Below are positions 41,528 through 50,122 of a stretch of 64,000 nucleotides of DNA, piece after piece. Numbering within the stretch: position 1 is the stretch's first letter; every line of letters begins with the position of its first letter. Both the position numbers and the translations under genes were made by a program. The notes under the pieces were generated by a model. That model saw nothing but the letters and a program-made list of their open reading frames with translations. It had not been told where the DNA came from and made no database searches. This DNA is from Cyanobacteria bacterium UBA6446 (GTDB taxonomy: Bacteria; Cyanobacteriota; Vampirovibrionia; Gastranaerophilales; Gastranaerophilaceae): positions 1-64,000 of the forward strand of contig DJOE01000024.1 of the NCBI GenBank assembly GCA_002438405.1. Direction: 5' to 3'.

Positions 41528-42473
41528 CTATTTCTCCAACCTTATCACCATGAAGAGTTGTAATATCATGTGATACATTGATTTTAGCCCAACGCAAATT
41601 ATTGATTAAATCAATAGTAACAATTTCACGTGCTTGCATATTAGAATCGCAAATTTTAACGATAAATCCCTCTTCTAATTCAATGTTTATAACAACGCAC
41701 AAACCGCCGGCACCAACTTTTGCAATTAATCCATTTGATTCAGCGATAATCTTTGTATCCGTACGATTTTCACCACCAATTGTATATGCATGATTTAAAA
41801 ATGCATTCTTTAATCTCTCATACTTAGGATTGCAGAACAGATTCAAATAACCTTTAACAATATTTGCTAACGGCATTGAATGAATTGGAACACCACAACC
41901 GTCTTTTGTTATCGGATATTCTGTTTTAACTTCACACAACTCATAAATCCTTTTCTTTATAGCCTGTTGCAATGGGTGATTGATATTATCATAATTATCC
42001 ATATCCCAATCATTCAACTTACACAAACCAAGCATCATTGCATGCTTTCCGGAACAATTGTTATGAAGTGCCGTAGGTTTTTCCCTATGTAAAAGCAATT
42101 CATCTTGTGCCGTCTTTGAAATAGGCTCATGGTCACCACATTTCAACTTGTCAGGCGAAATTTCAAACTTATCTAATATACTTTTTATCAATTTAATATG
42201 TTGTTCTTCTCCAGCATGAGATGCTGCACAAATTGCGATTTCTTCTTCTGTTAAATTGTACTTTTTATCTAGTTCATAGTCAATCATCAACGCTGCTTGA
42301 AGAGGTTTAGCACAAGATCTTAAAAAGAACGGATAATTTTTATCTTCACCAATCCTTTCAATAACTCGAGCCTTATTTGCCCTAACAACATAACCAAAAT
42401 GCTCTTGTTCAATTAGTCCATCTCTAACAAAAGTAACAACCTTAGCGGGTTCTGTATTAATATTCATCGTCAT
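41514..42473 (-). CDS. L-asparaginase, Rhizobium etli type II family
   Basis: 319 residues. It matches the ReAII-type asparaginase family, which hydrolyses asparagine to aspartate and ammonia and is unrelated to the E. coli enzymes. Signatures are FFLRSCAKPLQA with the conserved Ser, HAGEEQH, ALHNNCSGKHAMML and ITKDGCGVPIHSMPL. Start at 42473 (GGTGA upstream) overlaps the previous gene by 17 bases; both ends overlap neighbours. Confidence 0.88.
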   Translation of the reverse strand: MTMNINTEPAKVVTFVRDGLIEQEHFGYVVRANKARVIERIGEDKNYPFFLRSCAKPLQAALMIDYELDKKYNLTEEEIAICAASHAGEEQHIKLIKSILDKFEISPDKLKCGDHEPISKTAQDELLLHREKPTALHNNCSGKHAMMLGLCKLNDWDMDNYDNINHPLQQAIKKRIYELCEVKTEYPITKDGCGVPIHSMPLANIVKGYLNLFCNPKYERLKNAFLNHAYTIGGENRTDTKIIAESNGLIAKVGAGGLCVVINIELEEGFIVKICDSNMQAREIVTIDLINNLRWAKINVSHDITTLHGDKVGEIVTLL

Positions 42474-43179
42474 TCTTTTTCACCATTAACAATAATTGAT
42501 TTAACTTTTTCTTTAATTGTTTATTTTCTTCTTGCAAATCCTCAATACGTTTTTTATATTCGTCAACAGATTTTGCATATTCTTGTTTAATTTTAGGGAT
42601 TTCGTTATGGTCTAGAATAAATCTCTTCTTAGCCTCTTCCTTGATTGAAAGAATTATATCCAACTGCTTTTGAGTAATTAATCCTAAATCAATCAAAGAT
42701 TGTCCAAACTTTTTATCCCCTTTTTGATTAGCTTCAACAGCCTTATTTAAATCATCTTGTGTAATAATTCCACCTTGAACAAAATATTCACCTGTTCTAA
42801 ATTTACCTGCAAGAAATCCTGCAATATTCAAGATTTGAGAGTTATCAGGGATTTGCAAATACCCCTCATCTACGCAGAATAAAAAATAATTAGCAATTTC
42901 TTGCATTGACATATACGTATTCAATGCAATCTCTGATATGCTTGAATCCTTATCACAATAATCTAGAATATTATAAATATTTGCATCAAAATGAGCCTCT
43001 TTATAATCAAGTTCACATTTGCCCTTGTAAGTTAAAACCGGTTTATATGTTGCGAAAACATAACCCAAATCATTATCTTTATCAATTTCCTGCGACAATC
43101 TTACGTAAAGAATTTCTTTTACCCAAGACGGGAACTTTGATACCTTTTCCAAAAACTGTGTTAAAAAATTTCTCTGCAT
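42457..43179 (-). CDS. MshEN-like domain protein with coiled-coil C terminus
   Basis: 240 residues. The N-terminal part (about 1-115) is helical with a possible winged-helix region. At about 125-170 there is a type II secretion E N-terminal (MshEN) pattern, 'GGIITQDDLNKAVEANQ' followed by 'FGQSLIDLGLITQKQL'; such domains bind c-di-GMP in some proteins. A coiled coil closes the protein (about 195-235). No ATPase domain is attached, so this is a stand-alone sensor or adaptor. Coupled to the asparaginase gene. Confidence 0.62.
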   Translation of the reverse strand: MQRNFLTQFLEKVSKFPSWVKEILYVRLSQEIDKDNDLGYVFATYKPVLTYKGKCELDYKEAHFDANIYNILDYCDKDSSISEIALNTYMSMQEIANYFLFCVDEGYLQIPDNSQILNIAGFLAGKFRTGEYFVQGGIITQDDLNKAVEANQKGDKKFGQSLIDLGLITQKQLDIILSIKEEAKKRFILDHNEIPKIKQEYAKSVDEYKKRIEDLQEENKQLKKKLNQLLLMVKKNDDEY

Positions 43180-43318
43180 AGTTACTCTCTATAATCGAGT
43201 AATATTCTATCATTAAATAGTAATTTGTTCAACATTATATTTAGATTTTATCTTTTTTAGCTATTCATTCATATAAATAAAGGATATCCTTGCAATATAT
43301 TTCGATTATCATATAAAT

Positions 43319-43642
43319 ATGGACAATTACACGCAAAACGAAGAAGATAAAGAGCTTAAATCAGTAGGACTAGAATTGATGTTTCTAACTCCCGAAAAAT
43401 GCTCGTCTGCTGACGGGATTACTGCAGTTGAACTCGCTAAACTCGTTAATCTTCCGGTTGATGTTGTGAAAAAAAAGTTGAATATTCTAAAAGAAAAAGA
43501 TATTGTCAGAGTTAAAGGTATAAACCCCAAATACTGGAAGTTCAATGAATACAACTTCCAAAGAATGGACGAAGATGATGAAATCTTCATGCTTTTGTGT
43601 AGTTTTGATGATGTTGATTTCGACAAATATTTTTCTTATTAA
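43319..43642 (+). CDS. Small winged-helix protein
   Basis: 107 residues. The centre (about 25-70) is a winged helix-turn-helix ('TAVELAKLVNLPVDVVKKKL', 'LKEKDIVRVKG'), followed by an acidic tail rich in D/E and F. No ligand domain. The start is uncertain: a TATAAA sits directly upstream of the ATG at 43319, and the ATG at 43379 has AGGA upstream. Lies between divergent and lysA regions. Probably a DNA-binding protein or adaptor. Confidence 0.6.
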   Translation: MDNYTQNEEDKELKSVGLELMFLTPEKCSSADGITAVELAKLVNLPVDVVKKKLNILKEKDIVRVKGINPKYWKFNEYNFQRMDEDDEIFMLLCSFDDVDFDKYFSY

Positions 43643-43717
43643 TTTCCCAAATTTAGTCTATATTTTTTAGTTCAAATATGTTATTATAAAGTTGCATATC
43701 ATAGTTAAGGAGCAAAG

Positions 43718-45046
43718 ATGACATCTAGTACAAACCAATTCCAAAAACCAATTACCACAAAAATAAATGATGCCGGAAATATTGAAATTGGCGGCTGTGA
43801 TTTAGTATCTTTGGCTGAAAAATATTCAACTCCTTTATATTTGATTGACGAAGAAACTTTACGTTCAATTTGTAGAGATTATAAAAAAGCTTTCGCTAAA
43901 TATCCAAAAGCACACATGATGTATGCATCAAAAGCATTATGTACAAGTTCTGTTGCTAAAATAGTTGACAGCGAGGGTTTTGGTTTTGACACCGTTTCCG
44001 GTGGAGAAATTTATACAGTTTACAAAGCAGGAATTGATATGAACCATGTTCTATTCAATGGAAGTAACAAATCCTATGATGAATTGGTTTTGGCGGTAGA
44101 ACTTGGTGTTGGTAGGTTTTCTGTTGATAACTTTTTAGAATTGACTTTGCTAAATGAAGTTGCAAAATCTAAAAATAAAACTGTTGGAATTCTATTAAGA
44201 ATTACCCCTGGAATTGAATGCCATACGCATGAATATATTCAAACAGGTCATTTGGACTCAAAATTCGGATTTGATTTAACACAAATTGACGAAGCTGTTG
44301 AATTGATTTTAGACGAATATAAAAATTTAAAACTTCACGGATTACATGCACATATTGGTTCACAAATTTTCGAAACAAGTATTTATCCAGATGAAATTGA
44401 AATTTTGGTAAAAGAGATTTCAAGATTGGATAAAAAATTCGGTTTAAAACTAGATGAAATCAATATTGGTGGTGGGTTAGGTGTAAAATATACAGAAAAA
44501 GATGTTCCTCCATCAACTTATGAAATCGGTGAAATCATTATAAATAAACTCAATGAAGTTATTGAAAAATATAATATTGAACCTCCAACTTTATTTTTAG
44601 AACCCGGAAGAAGCATAATTTCAACATCAGGAGTAACACTTTATTCTATTGGAAGTTCAAAACAAGTTCCACATGGCACAAAATATATTGCCGTAGATGG
44701 CGGTATGGCTGATAATCCTCGGCCATCAATGTATCAGGCTGAATATTTTGCACAAATTGCGAATAAAAAAGAAGATACACCGCTTGAAAAAGTTACCGTT
44801 GCCGGCAGATATTGTGAGTCAGGCGATATTTTGATAAAAGATATTGAATTGCCAAGCCCAGTAGAAGGCGACATTCTATGCGTTTATAATACAGGAGCTT
44901 ACAATTATTCAATGGCTTCAAATTACAACAGAGTGCAAAAACCTGCAATGGTTCTTGTAAATAATTCTCAATCTGATATTATTATCAATAGAGAAACTTT
45001 AGATGATTTAATTTCACACGATATAATTCCGGATAGGTTAAAATAA
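43718..45046 (+). CDS. lysA: Diaminopimelate decarboxylase
   Basis: 442 residues. PLP enzyme converting meso-diaminopimelate to lysine. PLP lysine in YASKAL, HIGSQ, the GGGLGVKY phosphate loop, EPGRSI and CESGD at the far end are all present. AAGGAG precedes the ATG. The stop overlaps the start of cdaA by one base (TAATG). Confidence 0.96.
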   Translation: MTSSTNQFQKPITTKINDAGNIEIGGCDLVSLAEKYSTPLYLIDEETLRSICRDYKKAFAKYPKAHMMYASKALCTSSVAKIVDSEGFGFDTVSGGEIYTVYKAGIDMNHVLFNGSNKSYDELVLAVELGVGRFSVDNFLELTLLNEVAKSKNKTVGILLRITPGIECHTHEYIQTGHLDSKFGFDLTQIDEAVELILDEYKNLKLHGLHAHIGSQIFETSIYPDEIEILVKEISRLDKKFGLKLDEINIGGGLGVKYTEKDVPPSTYEIGEIIINKLNEVIEKYNIEPPTLFLEPGRSIISTSGVTLYSIGSSKQVPHGTKYIAVDGGMADNPRPSMYQAEYFAQIANKKEDTPLEKVTVAGRYCESGDILIKDIELPSPVEGDILCVYNTGAYNYSMASNYNRVQKPAMVLVNNSQSDIIINRETLDDLISHDIIPDRLK

Positions 45047-45948
45047 TGACAGACGATATTTTATTACTACTTCAAAATTTCATAGGCAATTGGCACATGT
45101 ATATCAAAGATACATTTGGTTGGAAAAACACGTTTGAAGTTTTAATTATCGTTGCTATTTTGATGATTTTTTACCAAAAATTCATCAAAAATACTCATTC
45201 TGAAAAGTTCGTAAAAGGTGCAGTTGTTCTTGTATTTTTATGGATTTTGAGTGAAATTTTAATTGCGATAGATTTGACAATTTTGGGTGTATTTATTCGT
45301 TCAATTGTTACACTTGTTGCGTTAAGTTTAATCGTAATTTTCCAACCGGAACTTAGAAGATTTTTAGGTTATTTGGGACAAGTTGATTTCTTCAAACGAC
45401 TTTTTGATAACGGAAAGAAAAAAGAAGACAACAAATCAATTGACGTAATTAAAGAAATTATTGAAGCCGTAAAATATCTTTCAAAATCTCACACCGGAGC
45501 ATTGATTGTATTTCAGAACGATTTGAGTAATACATATCACGATGTCGGTACAATCTTGAATGCTGATGTTTCAACAGAATTGTTGTTAACAATTTTCCAC
45601 GTAAATACCCCACTTCATGATGGAGCTGTTGTTATTAGTGGTTCAAAAATAATCTCTGCGGGGGTTTTACTTCCATTGACAGATGACCCAAAACTTAGTT
45701 GGAAATACGGAACTCGTCACAGAGCAGCTATTGGTATGACAGAATCAAGTAATGCAGCTTGCCTTGTTGTGTCAGAAGAAACAGGTGATGTTTCTATAAC
45801 TTTAGATGGAACATTGAAAAAATATGATGATATTCCAACATTGAAAGCTGATTTAGAAAAGATTTTGGGTTACAAAAAGAATGAACAACCTGAAAAAAAG
45901 CAAAGATTTAATTTAGAAAAATTATTAACTAAGAAAAACGAGAAATAA
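45046..45948 (+). CDS. cdaA: Diadenylate cyclase CdaA (DacA)
   Basis: 300 residues. Three membrane helices near the N terminus (about 30-100) precede a DAC domain that joins two ATP to c-di-AMP. Motifs DGAVVISG (near 190) and GTRHRAA (near 223) are intact. c-di-AMP controls potassium and cell-wall balance. It starts within the lysA stop and is followed one base later by the YitT-family gene. No cdaR gene is adjacent. Confidence 0.95.
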   Translation: MTDDILLLLQNFIGNWHMYIKDTFGWKNTFEVLIIVAILMIFYQKFIKNTHSEKFVKGAVVLVFLWILSEILIAIDLTILGVFIRSIVTLVALSLIVIFQPELRRFLGYLGQVDFFKRLFDNGKKKEDNKSIDVIKEIIEAVKYLSKSHTGALIVFQNDLSNTYHDVGTILNADVSTELLLTIFHVNTPLHDGAVVISGSKIISAGVLLPLTDDPKLSWKYGTRHRAAIGMTESSNAACLVVSEETGDVSITLDGTLKKYDDIPTLKADLEKILGYKKNEQPEKKQRFNLEKLLTKKNEK

Positions 45949-45949
45949 T

Positions 45950-46807
45950 ATGGCAAAAAGTGTTGATGCAAAAGGAAATAGTTTTGTAATCCAGTTGAAA
46001 AATTTAATATTTTTAACTGTTGGTGCTATGATTACGGCTTTTGCATTAGAATCTTTTTTAGTTCCCAATAATATTATTGACGGTGGTGTTATTGGTATTT
46101 CAATGATTATCAGCCATATTACAAAATGGAATTTAGGTTTACTTATTTTAATTTTGAATACTCCATTTATTATAATGGCATTCAAAAAAATGGGTGGGAA
46201 ATTCGTTGTTCAGACAGCATTTGCAAACATAATTCTTGCAGTGTTCTTGAATATTTTTCACCATTACAAAGTTACTCACGATTTATTACTTGCGACCGTT
46301 TTTGGCGGAATAATTCTCGGACTTGGGGTAGGAATTATCCTAAAACATGAGGGATCATTAGACGGAACCGAAATGTTGTCTTTGGTTGTTTCTAAAAAGT
46401 TTGGTTGTTCTGTTGGTGAATTTATCATGGGTATAAACGTGTTTATTTACCTTGTTGCAGGAAAAGTTTTCAGCTGGGAAAGCGCAATGTATTCAATTAT
46501 GACATACTTTATCGCTTCAAAAGTTATTGATACAGTAATGGAAGGTTTCAACAGTTCAAAATCGGTCCGAATTATCAGTGATAATGCATCTGCTATCGGT
46601 GAACAATTAATAGAAAGACTAGATATTAGTGTTACGTATTTGCAAGGTATTGGTGGCTATACAGGACAAGATAAAGACCTGATTTATTGCGTAATTTCAA
46701 GACTTGAACTTCCTAAAATGATTGATATTATAAAAGAAATCGACCCTAAAGCTTTTGTTTCAGTAGTTGATGTTCACGAAGTTTACGGCGGAAGATTCAG
46801 GAAATAA
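45950..46807 (+). CDS. YitT-family membrane protein (DUF161/DUF2179)
   Basis: 285 residues. Five to six membrane helices (about 15-190) carry the family motif 'FLVPNNIIDGGVIGISMII' and the related repeat 'GSLDGTEMLSLVVSKKFG'; the C-terminal DUF2179 domain (about 200-285, 'YLQGIGGYTGQDKDLIYCVI') is cytoplasmic. Function unproven, possibly transport. Third gene of lysA-cdaA-yitT. Confidence 0.88.
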   Translation: MAKSVDAKGNSFVIQLKNLIFLTVGAMITAFALESFLVPNNIIDGGVIGISMIISHITKWNLGLLILILNTPFIIMAFKKMGGKFVVQTAFANIILAVFLNIFHHYKVTHDLLLATVFGGIILGLGVGIILKHEGSLDGTEMLSLVVSKKFGCSVGEFIMGINVFIYLVAGKVFSWESAMYSIMTYFIASKVIDTVMEGFNSSKSVRIISDNASAIGEQLIERLDISVTYLQGIGGYTGQDKDLIYCVISRLELPKMIDIIKEIDPKAFVSVVDVHEVYGGRFRK

Positions 46808-46827
46808 TTTTGGAAAATTTTAACATA

Positions 46828-46856
46828 TAGACAATTTGCCTAAAATATAATATACT
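46828..46856 (+). promoter_or_regulatory. Promoter before the 46890 gene
   Basis: TAGACA (46828-46833), 17-base spacer, TATACT (46851-46856); transcription starts near 46863. Confidence 0.55.
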
Positions 46857-46889
46857 ATTGTTAATAAGATATAAGAGGAAGAGAATAAA

Positions 46890-47240
46890 ATGGCAGCAAA
46901 ACATAGTGATACAGTTCCAATAGAAGTAACAATTTTGACAGCAGATCACGATATTAAAGGTGTTGTTCACGTATCAAAATATACAAATACAAACAGGGAA
47001 TTAACAGACCTTTTGAATGATAAAGAAAGAAGATTTTTAGCAGTAACAAATGCTGAAATCTATCCAAGAGTTGGTAACCAATCACCAAGAAGATACAATT
47101 TCTTAGAAATTCACATGGATTATGTTTTGATGGTTCACCCAACAACTCAAGCTGTATTCAAAGATTCTGGTAAAACTCAAGAAGATATCTCAAGATTTAG
47201 AGAACTTCGTATGAAGTTGAACCAAACAAAACCATTCTAG
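46890..47240 (+). CDS. Small conserved-looking cytoplasmic protein, unknown function
   Basis: 116 residues, no recognised domain. The sequence has a strand-rich character ('PIEVTILTADHDIKGVVHVS', 'RFLAVTNAEIYPR', 'FLEIHMDYVLMVHP'), resembling a small beta-barrel of Sm- or PilZ-like type, but this is a guess. The tail is helical and basic. GAGGAAGAG precedes the ATG. Its own promoter and a 14-base-pair hairpin bound the gene, so it is a single-gene unit. Confidence 0.65.
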   Translation: MAAKHSDTVPIEVTILTADHDIKGVVHVSKYTNTNRELTDLLNDKERRFLAVTNAEIYPRVGNQSPRRYNFLEIHMDYVLMVHPTTQAVFKDSGKTQEDISRFRELRMKLNQTKPF

Positions 47241-47267
47241 ATTGTTTTTTTAAATAGAGTTTTTAGG

Positions 47268-47298
47268 AAGAGGTGCAGTGTTTCACACTGCACCTCTT
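47268..47298. terminator. 14-base-pair hairpin between convergent genes
   Basis: AAGAGGTGCAGTGT (47268-47281) is perfectly complementary to ACACTGCACCTCTT (47285-47298), with a TTC loop. Only short T-runs follow on either strand, so termination efficiency is uncertain. Confidence 0.65.
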
Positions 47299-47319
47299 TA
47301 CTTATTCAAAATTAAAACT

Positions 47320-48528
47320 CTAAAATTTCTCAGCTACGAATTCTTGATGACTATAACGAGGTTCGTATTTGTCAAGTTCAAATGGGTTAATTTTAGATTT
47401 GACAAAATCTGAATCAGCACCAAGTTGATCTTGCATTTTGCGTCTTGCATAACCACGTTCAGCATATAATGATTGTAATTCTTTTGAGAATTTTTCTGGG
47501 TGAGCTGCAGCATAAGAAATAAGGACATTGTAGATTTCTATTGCATAGTCATAATCTTGCATCAAGTACAAAATATATGCTTTATCACTAGATATGTAAA
47601 AATAATTTATTTTATCTTTCTTATCTAAAGATTCCAAAAGGTCATTGTAATCAGGAATTATACTTTCTATAATGTTATTTTCTACTCTAAAAATTGATTT
47701 TATCCACAACATTTGTTCTTCTTCAAGAACACTCATTTTCTTTCTTGTTGCATATTCATTAAAAACATCTACTGCATTTTCAGCAGTTGTCAATTTTCTC
47801 TCTAACAATAACAAGTTTGCAAATCTTATAAAATCTTTTTGGGTGAATTTTTTACCTGACATTTTTAGCACGGTTTTGTAATCTTTTAATGCTCCCTCAT
47901 AATCTCTTTTTTTGAATCTTGCAAAAGCTCGCATGTCATACACGGACTCAGTTTTTGGATATAATGCAAGATATATTTCTGAAAGAACTATTGCAGATTT
48001 GTAATGGGATTTTTTAGAATTTAAATTTAACTTCATTCCATATAAAAGCCCAAAAGCAGGAGCAAAAAATAACGCAACTAAAATCAAAATCAAAACGATT
48101 TTTGAATAAAAATTTGCTTGATAATCTAAAACTTTTTCTCTCGGAATATGCGGTTTAAAATCTACAACCTCATACATTCCAAAGTTATGAATAAGAACCT
48201 TACTGTACATATAAGCACAAATACTTTTAATACCGCAAATGATTATTATCCACCAAAATTCACAAATCAAAATATTTAACAACGAAAAACTTAGATGTAT
48301 AAAAATTAAATAAATAACAATTGGAACAATAAAATATGCAGCTTTCAAATATTTTTCAAGCTCAAATCTGTATTCAAGAATTTTACCGACTTCGGCTTTT
48401 GTCAAATTCATTTTATAAAGACAGCCTGTATCTTTAAACCAGCAAAAATTTCTAAAAACAGCATTCCCTGATTTATCGGCATAAAATAGTAACGGATTAC
48501 TGATTGTATCAATTATCTTTTTTAACAT
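47320..48528 (-). CDS. Membrane protein with C-terminal TPR-like repeats
   Basis: 402 residues. Two membrane-spanning regions cluster at about 60-105 and one at about 143-165. The C-terminal part (about 175-390) is TPR-like ('SVYDMRAFARFKKRDYEGAL', 'SSDKAYILYLMQDYDYAIEI'). Probably a membrane-anchored scaffold. GGGAG lies close to the ATG. Same direction as the two genes upstream, map and the DUF429-like gene. Confidence 0.68.
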   Translation of the reverse strand: MLKKIIDTISNPLLFYADKSGNAVFRNFCWFKDTGCLYKMNLTKAEVGKILEYRFELEKYLKAAYFIVPIVIYLIFIHLSFSLLNILICEFWWIIIICGIKSICAYMYSKVLIHNFGMYEVVDFKPHIPREKVLDYQANFYSKIVLILILVALFFAPAFGLLYGMKLNLNSKKSHYKSAIVLSEIYLALYPKTESVYDMRAFARFKKRDYEGALKDYKTVLKMSGKKFTQKDFIRFANLLLLERKLTTAENAVDVFNEYATRKKMSVLEEEQMLWIKSIFRVENNIIESIIPDYNDLLESLDKKDKINYFYISSDKAYILYLMQDYDYAIEIYNVLISYAAAHPEKFSKELQSLYAERGYARRKMQDQLGADSDFVKSKINPFELDKYEPRYSHQEFVAEKF

Positions 48529-48547
48529 TGCTCTCCCAAAAATCTAA

Positions 48548-49219
48548 TTAATTTATACAAGATTCCCCAATAAGTTTTCTTTCAAAATCATAAACTTCAG
48601 TAGAAATATTCAAATTTTCTTTAATATCAATAACATTAAGTCCTCTGAAATTGTATATATTTCTAATTTCATCAGGATTTTGAACTTTTTCTTTTGCAAG
48701 AATAGCACCTAAAATTGCCTCCAAATGTGACATTGGCATCATATTAACAGGCAAATCTTCAAATCCCCATTCGAATTTCAAAGCCTGTTGCAAAAATTTG
48801 CAATCAGCTGGAGATCTGTCTTTGTAGCAAGAATTCAAATGCATACTTTGACGTGTCATATAAATATCAAATCTATTGACTTCAATTCCACGTTCTGTCA
48901 ATTCTCTAAAATATTCAGAACCCCTGTTGGAATGTCTTTGTGTCCAATTGTCACGATTGGGGATATTTTTATTTGTTGCTACCGGTTGATAAGGTTTTGA
49001 AAGAATTCTCCATTTTCCCTCAAGCATTGTTCTATCGAAAGGAACAGAAACACAGATTTTAGAATTCTTTAAAGAAGAAAAATTTTCAAAAAAGAAAATT
49101 ATATCATTCATTTTATACAGTTTGTCAAGCAGAATAATTTTGTTATCCTCATCAATTACTGCCACTCCAGAATCCATACTTGAACCGGAAGCAAGCGATA
49201 CACCTATATAATAATTCAT
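48548..49219 (-). CDS. DUF429-like protein (possible RNase H-fold)
   Basis: 223 residues. The start MNYYIGVSLASGSSMDSGVAVID resembles the first strand pair of DUF429/RNase H-fold proteins (G-V-D-x-A), with CVSVPFDRTMLEG as a second strand and a late L-E-A-I-L-G-A helix. The usual first Asp is replaced by Ser here, so nuclease activity is doubtful. Assignment is tentative. It begins right after the map stop. Confidence 0.5.
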   Translation of the reverse strand: MNYYIGVSLASGSSMDSGVAVIDEDNKIILLDKLYKMNDIIFFFENFSSLKNSKICVSVPFDRTMLEGKWRILSKPYQPVATNKNIPNRDNWTQRHSNRGSEYFRELTERGIEVNRFDIYMTRQSMHLNSCYKDRSPADCKFLQQALKFEWGFEDLPVNMMPMSHLEAILGAILAKEKVQNPDEIRNIYNFRGLNVIDIKENLNISTEVYDFERKLIGESCIN

Positions 49220-49981
49220 TTAAATCTCCTGATTTAAGGTAGTTGTTATAATTGGTCCATCATCAGTTGCAATTACTGTGTGTTCAAAGTGTGCAGATGG
49301 TTTTCCATCTTTCGTACTTACTGTCCAACCATCAGTTTCAGAAACAACAACATCATCACAACCCAAATTCAACATTGGTTCAATTGCAATAGCCATGTTA
49401 GATTTGATTGGAGTGTTATCTCCTACACTGTAATTGAATAAAAATGGGTCTTCATGCATTTCGTGACCAACACCATGACCGCCATATTGACGAACAATAC
49501 CGTAACCCTCACGATTTGCAACAGCTTCGACAGCTTTAGAAATATCATCTAAAACATTTCCTGGGCGCATTTGTTCAATTCCTGCATATAAAGATTCTTC
49601 AGTTGTTTTCATCAACTTGTCAACTTCCGGAGTTACATTTCCAACTCTGTATGACCAAGCACTGTCACCAACCATACCACCATAAGTTGCACCTACATCG
49701 ATTGCAATGATATCGCCCTCTTTAAGAATAGCTTTTTCTGATGGAATTCCGTGTACGACTTGTTCATTAATTGAAGTACAAATACAAGCAGGAAAACCTG
49801 AATAACCTAAAAATGTTGGAATTGCACGATTTTCTTTGATTATTTTCATGGCAATTTCATCTAATTCTTTTGTAGAAATCCCAGGAACAACGACTTCTTT
49901 CATCTTTTGGTGAACCAAAGCAACGATGTAACCTGCGTGTTTCATTCTTTTAATTTCATCTCTTGATTTTCTATTTATCAT
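49220..49981 (-). CDS. map: Methionine aminopeptidase
   Basis: 253 residues, type I. It removes initiator methionine. Metal ligands are visible as D in IAIDVGATYGGMVGDSA, H in GHGVGHEMHEDP, E in AIEPML and the last E in FEHTVIAT. AGGTAGGA precedes the ATG. Confidence 0.97.
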   Translation of the reverse strand: MINRKSRDEIKRMKHAGYIVALVHQKMKEVVVPGISTKELDEIAMKIIKENRAIPTFLGYSGFPACICTSINEQVVHGIPSEKAILKEGDIIAIDVGATYGGMVGDSAWSYRVGNVTPEVDKLMKTTEESLYAGIEQMRPGNVLDDISKAVEAVANREGYGIVRQYGGHGVGHEMHEDPFLFNYSVGDNTPIKSNMAIAIEPMLNLGCDDVVVSETDGWTVSTKDGKPSAHFEHTVIATDDGPIITTTLNQEI

Positions 49982-50122
49982 ATTTCTAATCCTACCTTTA
50001 CCTACATACTAGCACAAAATTGAAACTAAAATCAAATTGTTAATATAGTGTATTTTACATCTTTTTTCTTTTGTAATAAGATAAAAGCATAGATAATATT
50101 AAATTATGAGGGAAGTAATAAA

